Below are positions 25,421-36,298 of a stretch of DNA of 64,000 nt, piece after piece. The notes beneath the pieces were generated by a model. It saw nothing but the letters and a program-made list of their open reading frames with translations. It ran no database searches and was not told the DNA's origin. A program made the translations under genes and the position numbers. This DNA comes from Pterois miles (lineage: Eukaryota; Chordata; Actinopteri; Perciformes; Scorpaenidae), in the NCBI GenBank assembly GCA_947000775.1, contig CAMQGK010000634.1:18062501-18126500 (forward strand), given 5' to 3'. The stretch's first letter is position 1. Each line of letters opens with the position of its first letter.

Positions 25421-26022
25421 TGGTGGATTATTTCTCTGTTACAATGCAAATTGGCATTGTATTATCCATAGTTGGAAAGCCTGTTTATTTACTGTCACAA
25501 TGAGGTCCAACCTGTAAGGATCATGCATTTGTGGGATGAGCAGCACAGCTAATTATGTGGGTAGCGCTCAAGTGAAATTTGCCAGAATTCTCTGCCAATG
25601 CTAAAGTGTTTTTTCCTGCTGATGGTGACTCTTGTCTTGTGCAGATTGGCTGCATCTTCTGATGTCAGAATCATGTCAGAGAAGAGATAAGGAGTTTTGT
25701 TTTGAGCCAAATGTTTGAACCGACTTTTCAGAATGAAACAGATCACTTTATGATCCCGTGGTCCGGTCTTGTGGTGCCTGATCGGCAGCACTTGGAGCTC
25801 AAAACAAGAGTCAACAGTATCAGGAGAAAACACTGTTTAGCGTTAGCAGAGGATTTTGGTAAATTTCACTTGGGTGCTACCCACATAATCAGCTGTGCTG
25901 CTCATCTCACAAATGCATGATCCTTAAGAGTTGGACATCATTGTGAAGGCAAATTAAAAGACTTTCCAACCATGTAAAATATAATGACAATTTGCACTGA
26001 AACAACAGAAATAATCCGCAAA
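25421..26022. repeat. Large imperfect palindrome (foldback element)
   Basis: Two arms of about 240 bp are inverted copies of each other around a centre near 25720. Matching segments include 'ggattatttct' (25425, 26008), 'gttggaaag' (25471, 25967) and 'tcacaatga' (25495, 25945). Closer in are 'aaggatcatgcatttgtg' (25517, 25914), 'gagcagcacagct' (25538, 25894) and 'gactcttgt' (25626, 25805). Arms are diverged by substitutions and small indels, so it is old. Two ORFs (94 minus, 72 plus) are mirror images of the same arm sequence and not evidence of a gene. It may be a foldback MITE; no target duplication was found. Confidence 0.75.
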
Positions 26023-26149
26023 AGACAAATTTCCAAAGTTTTTTCTCAACGTTGAGCAGTTTAGTTTTATCTGTGTGGCCTTTGAACGTCAGTGGACTTA
26101 TATGGATTTCTTTATGTTTTCTTAACCAGTGAATACATGAAGCATTTAG

Positions 26150-26480
26150 TCAGAGAGAGACAGAGGGTCTATATGCGAGAGTATATATAGAGATGGACCT
26201 AAAGGGGGGAGGAGAGGGGATTCCGTGTAAAAGAGAGAGAGAGAGGGGCCGCGTGTCAGACTGCATAAATAACTGTCTGCGTGGTGTAAACACAGCGGTC
26301 ACAACCCGAGCGAATTAAAACAACTGGTCTGGGCGGGATTAAAGCTCAGCCTGCAGGTTTCCTACAACTTTTAAAATGTCTAAAAAAAAAATCCCCTGTG
26401 ACCTCCGCTCCTCTCCTCTGATTGGCTGAATCCTAAATAGTCTGTCCAATCAGTGAGCGCCTAACAGTTAATTAGCCTCA
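26150..26480. promoter_or_regulatory. TATA/CCAAT-box cluster downstream of tcf21
   Basis: A TATATATAG at 26182-26190, a purine-rich (GA)n run, and ATAAATAA at 26265-26272 lie here. Two NF-Y type boxes in opposite orientation (ATTGG at 26421-26425, CCAAT at 26446-26450) follow. This could be a promoter of a non-coding transcript or an enhancer. No ORF accompanies it. Confidence 0.25.
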
Positions 26481-26505
26481 GTATAATTGTGGTTATTTGA
26501 GGGAT

Positions 26506-26511
26506 TTTATT
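26506..26511 (-). terminator. Candidate tcf21 polyadenylation signal
   Basis: AATAAA on the minus strand about 800 bp past the tcf21 stop. Position fits a moderate 3' UTR, but closer variant signals are possible. Confidence 0.25.
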
Positions 26512-27317
26512 TTCAGATATAAATTTGCGAAGTTGTGTTGTTTGCAGTAATTTTTGATCAGTTATGGCCTAACAATTACGATATTTAGAATTGAAATTCA
26601 ACCAGTATTAGCTGATTATAATTTTTTTTTACAGTTTCTTTAACTTTTCGTGCATTTATCAATGAAATTGGCAGGGAGATAAAGTGAATTTGACTTGTTT
26701 AAACTACAACAGCACAAACTGCTTTCGGGGTCCCAAATAATCTTTGATGGCAAAAGTTTGTTTACGCAATGACAACCACGTCCAGCTGTTATCTCTTAGA
26801 AACAACAGAGAGGGACTTATCTGCTCTGACGCTTCGTTGGTGCTCAGGTTCTGCTATTCTGAAGGAGTGGCGTGATAAGAGGGGTTACCAGGTCACAGCA
26901 TCGGCCCACACACGGGAATAAAGCAGAATTAAACGGAATAACAACAATAAAAAATAAGTACACAAGGTGTAAAAGTGATACAAATATATTTTATATACAT
27001 GTAATCTGTACAACCATTTGAGACAGTGGACACTTCATGTGCACATCCATCCATCATGACGCAGCCGCCAAATCAGGCCTGCATGAGTAAAAAAAAAATG
27101 CAACTGCAGAGTATAAAAAAAAGCAATTTAAAGCACGCAGTTTATCTTTGAACCAGCAAAGACAACGATAGGTGACAGGATGCATTTAAATAAAAGTAGT
27201 CTTTACGGGAACGAAGGAGAGGTTCTCCGTTATTCCCACTCAAGTCTGCGGAGATGAGACGTGCACGTCGGTCACAATTTTGTTTTGCGTCCCTTTAGAG
27301 GTGTCCGCTTGGTTTCG

Positions 27318-28587
27318 TCAAGACGCAGTTGTTCCGCATAACCTCGTTGAGTTCAGCATCTCCTTCAGCTCGTGCTCCGGTTTACCTGCAACCATGAAAG
27401 GCCACGTCTGCGGAGGGAAATGCCATCAGTTAGGACCTTCTTATGAATCCATCATGTCATTTAGAGCCATTATGTGTCAATTAATCACCTGCAAGGATCA
27501 GCCGAACATAAATTACAGGCTGGAAGCACCAGATTTGTGTGCATTAAATTTAAAAAGATATGTTAAGTTATTATACGATTTAATAATAAGCTTTACAGTG
27601 AGATTATAATGTTTTCCACATTTTTGTCTACTAGTCTTATATAAGGATAAAATATTTCAAAGGGTTATTTGGAGATATTATCTGAAATATGAGATATTGC
27701 ACAATTATTAGCCTTTTTCTTCATTTCATAATTGAAGGCCCAGTGTTGTGCTGCATACGCTGCATGATTTCGACTGAAATGAGGCTAATTTGTGGTCTGT
27801 GAATTTTGCTTCATAAAGGGTGATAGTTGCACAGAGTCAGATTTTTGCCCAAAAAGAGTCAACATAAATAGAAATTGTAGCTTTTACTGTCGCATGCACC
27901 TGCTTCACAAAGTTATCACCTTCATTTGTCACCTTGGTACCAGACATATGAGGTCTACTAGTGTGCAACCTTTGTTAAAATCCTAATAAATCTATTAACT
28001 CCAGTGCTGCCTTGAATAAGAATAATCAACGACTGTTATTAGGCAAACAAACCTTAATTGTGGTTTCAACAAAATTTTTACCTCCATTTTCAAAGTATAG
28101 GTCTCCTAAACTGCTCCTCACTTTTTCTCTGTAACATAAACAAATTTTGAGCTCCCAGTCTCACCAGGTTAACGGGGTGGATATATCCGTTTTCATATTT
28201 GTCGTTGGCCAGTATCTGCCGGAGGTGCGCGATGTAGCTGGACGCCAGGCGCAGCGTGTCCAGTTTGGAGAGCTTGGTGTCCGCTGGTACCCAGGGTAAG
28301 GTGGTCTTCAGCCGGGAGAAGGCTTTGGACAGGACGCGCATCCTGGCTCTCTCCCGGGCATTGGCCGCGTTCCTCTGCACATGCTTGCCCTCCTGCTGCG
28401 CCACACCCTTGGGCGCCGTTTTACGAGACGCAGTCTTCCGCTTCTTGCCCGGCGCGTCGTTCGCGCAAGTTCCCTCGCAGTTGGAGCTCTCCTCCGTGCT
28501 CTCGTTGGAGTCTTTACCGGAGGAGCCAAACTTGAGGATGCCGTCCAGGAGCTCGTCGTCGACATCGCTGAGAGACCCGGTGGACAT
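27318..28587 (-). CDS. tcf21: TCF21 (epicardin/capsulin/Pod1) bHLH transcription factor, two exons
   Basis: Exon 1 coding 28587-28165 (141 codons), intron with GT donor (after CTG) and AG acceptor (CCGCAG), exon 2 27407-27318 ending in TGA. The product is 170 residues; other vertebrate TCF21 proteins are about 175-180. The N terminus [16 protein letters not shown], the [11 protein letters not shown] motif, the bHLH at residues 71-123 (basic [12 protein letters not shown], with the E-box-contacting Glu79) and the C terminus ending LCGTTAS identify TCF21 rather than its paralogue musculin. The exon 2 product begins [11 protein letters not shown]. In vertebrates it heterodimerises with E proteins in the nucleus and controls epicardium, kidney, spleen, gonad and branchial muscle development. 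The start is the first ATG after a CG-rich 5' region. The uninterrupted reading frame past HPVNL is intronic. One oddity is WVPADTKLS where relatives have WVPPDTKLS. Confidence 0.96.
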
Positions 28588-28800
28588 AGTGAACTGTCTC
28601 CAACTGGAGCGGGCTCAAAACATGGGAGCAGGGAGCTGAGGCTGGACCAGAATGAACAGGGTGAACAGACACACGCCTTGGAGATGTGTTCATCAACTGC
28701 GTGAAGAGAGGAACAGACTTTATATCTTCATATGGCTAGAGAGGGCGTTACCTCATGCTGGGAGGAGACACTGGTGCTGGTCTAGCATACTGGACCCTAA
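28588..28800 (-). promoter_or_regulatory. tcf21 5' UTR and likely core promoter
   Basis: Reading on the minus strand, a TATA-like ATATAAAG lies at 28725-28718 with a CATATG E-box just upstream (28729-28734). It is about 130 bp before the tcf21 ATG, which leaves about 100 bp for the 5' UTR. The surrounding exon is CpG-rich. The E-box could allow bHLH regulation. The start site is inferred, not measured. Confidence 0.5.
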
Positions 28801-31500
28801 AGGGTCGCAGGACCCCAAGGGACAGTGGATGGGTCCTTAGTAAATTTCAGAAAATATAGTTTATTTTAAGCCCGATTTAACTCTCTAAGTATCCATTCCT
28901 TCTGGAAAATTGTAAGGACATGGATTAATGTGGCCAATATTTGTCTTTTTATAGGCTCAGGAACCCTTTGAGCATTTTCAAGAACTTTAAGGGGGGCTGC
29001 ACTTTATGGGCTAGTATTAATGGCCTACCTGTAAACAGGTTTAGGGCCTATACAATTAGAAATACATGTAGTCTTAGACTATATTCGAATATCAAGAGTT
29101 GAAGTTTTTACCTTTGTCCATCTTGAAGTAATTTGATTTTATTCAATCTGATTAAGGATCCCCATTATTTGGTGCCAGCTAATCTTCCTGGGGTCCACAT
29201 AAAGCGCATACAAACACATTAAAATACCATACAAAATACAATACCTTAGAAATATCTATTTATAAGAGGTTTGAAAAAAATCAAAAACTGAAGCGATTAC
29301 AAAAATAGTTTGAGTGTGATATTATTTTATAAATGGTGGCAAGGCCCATTTTTGCTGCACCTTTTATAAACCTGAAGAAAACAATTAATGCCACCAAATA
29401 TTTTTCAGACTTTGGTCGACTTGATTTATATATCATTTTGTATGAAACTGACATAATGTTTATTCTCATAACCTGGAAATTGGGTCAAAAATGTCTTAAT
29501 TCAAATATTTTGTTTTCTACAATATATTATCATCAAGAGGTTTTGTTGCTCCTTAAAACCCAAAGTTGTAAATCTAAATTACTGTTGCAAAGATGCTATT
29601 TTTACTGTTTAATAAATCATAAATCAATAGATTTAATTATTGCATAACAATAACTGTAGACTTTAACTTACAATTAAAATTCAGAAGTATTTGGCTTTAG
29701 CCTGTCCACTCACAGGGCCCACGTAACTTTCAGCACTTCATGCCAGTTAACGGGATAAAGTGCAAGGACAAGGGGGTGTCACGTCTCAAATGGCAAACTG
29801 GCGCCTTGGTCCCCTCTGATGTAATGGATACCCGGCACCCACAATCCCCTGTTTGGCCTTCCACATCATTCCACACAGATGCTCCATGCACCGGTCCACT
29901 CAGGGCCAAGTCCAAACAACAAAGTCTCTGGAGCTTTAAGTGGAAAATGTTGGGGTTGTATCAGGAAAATACTGACGATTGCATCTTGCTGACTTCCTTT
30001 AAATTGTTCATTATGAGCGAGAGACTGAAACATGTGTTGTATGCAAATTTGCCTGAAGCTGCAGCTCTTTCTGGGAATTTCTTGCACGATTGTGTGTGCA
30101 TGTATGTGAGTGAAGGTTAATGTGTGAACGCCTTTGCCTGCACAGCTGAAGCGTGTGCAAGGATAAGAGGTGTGTCTCTTGAGAGCTGACCTTTAACCTC
30201 TTTGCTTCCGGTGTCACAGTGCATCTAAACAGACACTACCATAAGCTTTAGCCGCTATAATTGACAGTACAGAAACACACTTGATGTGGAGCTGCATTTT
30301 GGACCCATTTGGAAATTAACAACATCTTCAAAAAAAATGGACATTATACATTTGAAAGAGAACATATTTTGCAAAAAGGTTCACAGCGCTGATAATGCAA
30401 AGAGAGAGAGAGCGTTACACAGAGCAGAAATAAAGAGACAAAGGAGTAGATAGGTGAGGGAGAGGAGAGAGAGGAAGGAGGGGACTTAATCTCCTGGGTG
30501 GGCTGGAAATCAAAGCATTTTGTGGAAAAGTAATAATAGTCTGCTAGATTGATGGTCTCCTCTGAGATACATGGATCTACCAGAGAGTGGAGAGAGTCAG
30601 AGAGAGGAGGATGAACTAAAATAGCTCACAGCCCTCAACAGCCCTTTTTCTCCCCTGTGTGTGACAATAAACCACAGACCCTGATGTAACACCATCATAA
30701 TTATCATTTGTACATGCAAAGGCTCTTCATGTGAACGGAAAAGAATGTAGCAAGTATTTAGGAAAGCTTTTCTTTTCCCACTTGGAGCCTCTGTCACACA
30801 CAGTTACATGAGGCAACAGGTGGAGGGTGGTGGGGGGGTTAGTGAGGAAGATGGAGAGAGAAAAAAGAGGGGACCCTGGCAGTTATGGAGGGACGTGCTG
30901 CTAATTAGCCGGTTTGGGGTCAAAGGTCAGGCTGGTTGTGTGATGTCACCACGAAGGGACGGGTTCCAGATGTTGCTCGCAGGGCCACCGAGGGGGACAC
31001 CTGATGCCTCGGGTCATTATTATCATTTCTCTCTCTGTCACACAAAAAAAACCCTTTGTTAAACGATGTAGAGAAACGGTGGCTCTACTGTGTGAAATTG
31101 TTATGGGAATGTCCTGTAGGAGAACAATTAATATTGTATCTGCAATGACTAAAGCATTAGGGTGTCCTTTCTCCAAAACATGCAAACATTTTTTTACTTA
31201 AATTGCTATTTATTTTCACTAAGAAGTCTGTGTATTTATCCTTGGTGTATATCTGTGTTGATGAGCACTAAAGGGGAGCTGATGTTGTTAGCCGTTGAGC
31301 AGGCTTCTAAGGTCACAGGACTACCTGTTGCTTTGATTTTTGACAGCTTGCTTATTTGCAGTGGGAAACTTCCAGGTTTAAAACGTGAAGCCAGTGTTGA
31401 AGTGTCTTAAACTTGCATTCTTTCTAATAGCCAGCAGGAGGCGACTTCTGTGGTTGGAAAAAGAAGTCTGATTGGTAGATGGTAGATGGTATTAGTACAT
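28801..31500. other. Upstream flank of tcf21, no gene seen
   Basis: 29130-29215 contains the common teleost repeat 'ggatccccattat ... cttcctggggtcc'. 29700-30100 is a denser, non-repetitive block with an ATGCAAAT octamer near 30040; its 126-residue ORF has no domain, and it could be a regulatory element. GA-rich runs lie near 30400-30480. No coding exon recognised. Confidence 0.4.
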
Positions 31501-31546
31501 GCCAACAGAGAGGCGTAAAGCTTAGACACTGTTTTCATAAATGTAT

Positions 31547-31547
31547 A

Positions 31548-31646
<99 letters not shown>

Positions 31647-31680
31647 GATAGATAGATAGATATATTTATATATAAATATA
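31547..31680 (+). repeat. (AT)n microsatellite
   Basis: Over 100 bp of near-pure TA with a few TG and GATA interruptions. It is self-complementary and prone to cruciform formation and length instability. The 98-residue Tyr/Ile-rich ORF across it is an artefact. Confidence 0.95.
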
Positions 31681-32335
31681 TACATTTTTGTTTCTTTACA
31701 CAAAGTGAGATTTCAAATTTCAGTTGAACTTTAAAATGTAAAATGAGTCTCTACATTGGATTAAAAATATGGGATTGTGGGAGGCAATGGTGAAAAAAAT
31801 AAAAATAGGAAGTGAAAACAAGAAAAAGGTGTAATTGATGCTTGAAGCTACTGTATCTTCACCGTGACATTAGGTTATCAGCAGTGCTCTCTTATTCTTA
31901 ATATTTAATTTACTTATGAAGATTAAGATTCCCTTTGACCTCTATGAAATTTCATTTTTTTAAGTGGATAATCTCAGGTACAGACGTCGCTTTCATAAAA
32001 ACTACTTTTCTCCTCACCCAATTTTTCCAAACTTAATTGAAAAGGGCAAATCATCACGGGGACAACACAATGCAGAGAGGAACAGCTGAATAATGTAAAG
32101 CCAAATATTGTTTTATTTATTGGCAAAACATTCCACTTATATTGTTATGTGATATATAAAACCTGACATAAGACCAAAGCAAAAGACAAAAACAGAGGAA
32201 AGTAGTTGCTTTGTGGATGTGAAGAACAGAATGAGAAATTGTAATCTTGGAGTGAGGCTTGGGGTGAGAAAAACATCATCCATCTATGTCTAAGCACTCC
32301 AGTTCCATGTCCCTTATCACAGCCATACTCCCCCA

Positions 32336-32392
32336 ACACACACACACGCACACACACACACACACACACGCACACACACACACACACACACG
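32336..32392 (+). repeat. (CA)n microsatellite
   Basis: CA tract with CG interruptions. Confidence 0.9.
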
Positions 32393-32399
32393 TATGCAC

Positions 32400-33880
32400 A
32401 CACGTATGCACACATTGGTTTCCGCCTCAGTTCAAGTACCTCTAAAAAAAGAACAAAAATCAAAGTGAAATAACTAAAACTGAGGTTGCAGAAAGTGCAG
32501 CAGGGAATGGAGAAAGCTGGGGGGGGGGGGTCAGGATGTGTCGCACAAACTGGGCAATAAGAGAGAATTATGAAGATGTTTATGGGAGTGGAAATATCAT
32601 ATTATATTTCAAAAAGACTACAATCCTTTGATATTCAGTGACAGGAACATCCGGAGGGAGGCAGACAGTGATTGTCCAGAATAAGACTGATCCTCTGTCA
32701 CAGTGTCGGTTAATGACCTGGAAGTCTTGTCCTGACAGTGTGAGGGAGTCCGAGTGTGTTGGTCACAGGAATGTGTGCACACATTATCTGCATCAGCGTG
32801 TGCATCTGTGGTAAACACTGTATATTCGTTTTCACAATATGTAGGAAGGATGCATGTGGATGTTGAGGAAAGTATGTGAAGAAATTGTGTGATATGTTGG
32901 AAAATGTTAGAATGTGTGAAACGGCTCTGAAGGGTTGCTTAAATGTTTTTCCTCTCACCTCACCAACCAATCAGAAGACAGAAACAACAAGCTGTTTAGA
33001 ACAAACCTGGGATGTTAGCATTGCGCTCAAAGATGTTGTATTAGCCTGAATAATGGAGGACAATGGTGGACATTTTGACACGCTGCAATTCACAGAAAAC
33101 ACAAAAAAACATAAATACATGTTAAAATCCTCCTCTCTGTGTAATTGGCTATACTGACATAAAAAATGTATATAAGGCCAAACACTTGAATGTGAATAAC
33201 AGCACACACTTTCAAGATCTTTCCTTTTAAGGTATTTATGGTGTGTTGCTTGTTTGTACATGCAAAACACGATGGAAGTAATTGTGTGAAGGATAAAAAC
33301 AAAGTTTGAGAGCGAAGTTCAAATCCAGATATCTAGCCAGTTTCTGTGTGAAATAGGCACGCTTGTTTCAGACCAACAAATATGAACAACAAAATGAAAT
33401 TGAACGATTTGAACACAAAATATGAATGAACAGCTTGTGTTTGTTGGACCCATCCACCTCAGCTCGTGTCCGGTATGTGTCTTTTTGCTCTTAAAGCTGA
33501 GTCATCACACACCAGGCACATTTTCTTGTTGCGTTTACTGTTCCCACGGACCCTCTAAGGACCCTCTAAAGGGAGCCTTGTGTGGTAGTATCGAAAACTG
33601 ATGGACATGACAAAGCCTCAGTATTTAACGCCCTGGGAATGAGAATGGGCTGAAGGCCTAGACTAACAAAAAAACATGCTCCCTACAGTGTATTCACTTC
33701 CTGCATAAAGTTAAGGGAAAAATGTGAGTAGACACAAAATTCAGTGTTGCTTCAGCAAAAAAATGAACATGCATGCTGGAGGGAAATAGTAGGTATAAAT
33801 AGTAGAAGCTAAGCTGAGCATAAACACATAGGTTGTGTGCTTGTTGCAAGCTATTTTACAGCTAATGGCTGTACAAATGA
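32400..33880. other. Intergenic stretch, nothing recognised
   Basis: A poly-G run lies at 32520-32530. Several ORFs of 60-99 residues lack domains or splice context. Confidence 0.5.
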
Positions 33881-34236
33881 ACACATCCATCCATCCATCG
33901 TCAACCGCTTATCCCTTTAGGGGTCGCGGGGGGGCTGGAGCCGATCGTAGCTGGCATTGGGCGAAGGCGGGGTACACCCTGGACAGGTCGCCAGTCCATC
34001 GCAGGGCACATAGAGACAGACAACCATTCACGCTCACATCCACACCTACGGGCAATTTAGAGTCATCAAGTAACCTAAACAGCATGTCTTTGGACTGTGG
34101 GAGGAAGCCAGAGTACCCGGAGAAATCCCACGCTTACACGGGGAGAACATGCAAACTCCACACAGAAGAGCCGCAAGTTGGAATCGAACCTGCGACCCTC
34201 TTGCTGTGAGGCGACAGCGCTAACCACTACACCACC
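33881..34236 (-). mobile_element. Truncated LINE/SINE 3' end (teleost L2/Maui-like)
   Basis: A (CATC)n tract at 33881-33899 precedes a very widespread teleost repeat containing 'gggtcgcggggg', 'gggtacaccctggacaggtcg', 'gacagacaaccattcacgctc' and 'ggagaacatgcaaactccac'. On the minus strand the ATGG-type repeat would be the element's 3' tail. ORFs on both strands are broken. Assignment to the L2/Maui group is from memory; class only is secure. Confidence 0.6.
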
Positions 34237-34238
34237 GT

Positions 34239-34274
34239 GCCTGTCTGTGTCCACCCAAATGGACACAGACAGGC
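34239..34274. repeat. Perfect 15-bp inverted repeat (hairpin)
   Basis: GCCTGTCTGTGTCCA, six-base spacer CCCAAA, then its exact reverse complement. It abuts the end of the LINE-like fragment. Confidence 0.85.
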
Positions 34275-35332
34275 AAAAATTTCTGACTAACACACCTTTA
34301 GTGAGTTCTTCTTCTACTTAAAGTTTCTTTAAATAGGTTTGTTACAGAGAAAAGAAGACACGTCAAAGACGGTCGGATAGAGGTCAGTAGCAAATCAACC
34401 GTGGGAAAGGAGAAGGGACAGAAACAGTAACAGTAACACAGTGCAGACTGCTGAGAAACCAACAAAGAGATTAACAGCATTTAGGACTGACTTTGTGGCT
34501 CAACGGTCCGACAGGCACCGCTGCATTGATGGCTCAGAATACACATACACACACCATTACTCAAGTCCTATTGGCTTGAACTTGAATTGGCAGGGTGCCC
34601 AAAGTGGCCTGTCGGAAGTAAGTGAGACGCGATGCAGCTGCAGTTTGAGTGTGTTTGTGTGTGAGCATGTGTCCTGCTACAGTATGGCACTTTTTTAACC
34701 TCGGCTGCAACCTCTGGCCTGGTGATCCGATGCACAGATAATAACTGTGTGTGTGTGGTTTGACTTGTCAGCGCTGGGCAGTAGGGCAATGTAGGACAGT
34801 GCTGGGTTTCAGAGTCAAAGGTCTGGTCTCTGTCACTGTGATTGAGGCTATACAGTTTATAAACAGAGAGAGGGACACTTTTCTATCTCACACAGTTGGA
34901 CAGATTGTGCGTGTGGTTAAATCCTCCAAAAGACCAGGACTCCCAGCACCCCACTAAATCCTTTACAGCAGCAGTTTGCCTGCTCTTCCTCCTCTGTGAC
35001 CCCCCGGCCTCCACTGTCCCCAGTACTGACTCCTCTCTGTGTTGTTGGATGTCTGGTCAGCTCCGTCTAGCCCAAACAAATAGAGTCAAAACAGTTGAGC
35101 GAAAACAAGCTTTTCAGCCAAGATGCAGCTGCACCCTCGATCCTGTTTACACAGTAATACCTGTATTTTAAAGTGGAATATAGGACAGGTTAAACTGGAA
35201 TATGTGGTTGTTTGCTTCCTTAGTGTCATAAAACCTGCATTAAACATCAATGTATTAGATTAATTCACTGACTTTCATCTTTTAAAGGTTCTCTATGCAG
35301 AGTTTGTTGTTTACATGCTTATTAGTTTACCT
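34275..35332. other. Intergenic stretch, nothing recognised
   Basis: Short ORFs up to 91 residues, none with a domain. No repeat ends fixed. Confidence 0.45.
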
Positions 35333-35762
35333 TAGGGGTCCACTGATGAAACTTGCTCAGTCCCGATACCGATAGCGATGTCTGGGCTTTGGGTGTCAAA
35401 CGATACCGAGTACCGATCCCATACCAGTGTTAAACTGATAAGCTGTAAGTGTGCCTCACTGTTTGGAAGTGACCAGGATCATTCGTTTGTGTGTAAGAAA
35501 ACATCGGTCTTGACTCAAACATTGCTTTCTCAACTTTGTAAAACTAAATGTAGCAAATAAATACATAGATTTAAATCACACACCAGTGACTTAATGAGAA
35601 ATATTCAAAATTATCAGTAATTAAAATTCTGGTGTGTATGCAGCAACAAATTGTGAATAAACAAGCAATTGGATTGACTAGATTAGCCCCATTATCACGA
35701 TATGTGATCAAGTTATCTGAGTCCGTATCAGCCCCATATCTGATCTAGTACTGGTGCATCCC

Positions 35763-36298
35763 TGTAACGCCACGGTGGGCAGGCAGGACGAGACTCAAAT
35801 GCACAACCCGACAGACAGGCAGTTTGCAAAAAACGCTGGGTCTTTATTATCACAAAAGGTCGGTACACAGGAAGGCAATCAGCGGAGGCAGACAGAATCA
35901 AAACCGGCAGGCAAAACTCGGGGTCAAAAAACACAAGCGGGATGGTCGGTACACGGAAGCAGATTACACTAGAGAAAACGCTGGTAGGTAAGTCACAAGT
36001 GATCATAACGAACTGGCACAGAAGGGCAGGGGAGCACAGCTTAAATACCCGTGAGGGGAGTGATTAACTATGAACAGGTGAACACGATCAGGGGCGGGGG
36101 AGACGATCAGACGCAGGTGAGTGGAGACGAAACTAGGTCAGTGCAGTCATTCATTCCAAGGGGCGGGGAGCATGCAGGCAGGAAGTGAAGTGCACTGAAA
36201 CGAGAGGGAGGATTAGGATTTCACAATCAAACAGGAAGTGCTCACAATAAACATGAAAAACAAAGGAAACCCATCACCTAGGATTGACAGATGTCACA
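35763..36298 (-). repeat. 3' LTR of the gypsy element
   Basis: 536 bp, apparently identical to 40778-41313. On the minus strand it reads TGTGACATC...CGTTACA. It carries a TATA-like box, the predicted R start near 36017 and an AATAAA signal at 35848-35843 (minus). The pol stop codon (36276-36274) lies 23-25 bp inside it. Confidence 0.95.

Noticed and set aside
25549..25920. Two coding genes from the mirror ORFs (94 and 72 residues)
   Set aside because: They are opposite-strand readings of the two arms of one palindrome; shared sequence reflects the inverted repeat, not coding constraint.
28308..28565. Alternative Arg-rich ORF across tcf21 exon 1
   Set aside because: Frame shadow of the bHLH coding exon; GC-rich DNA leaves other frames open.
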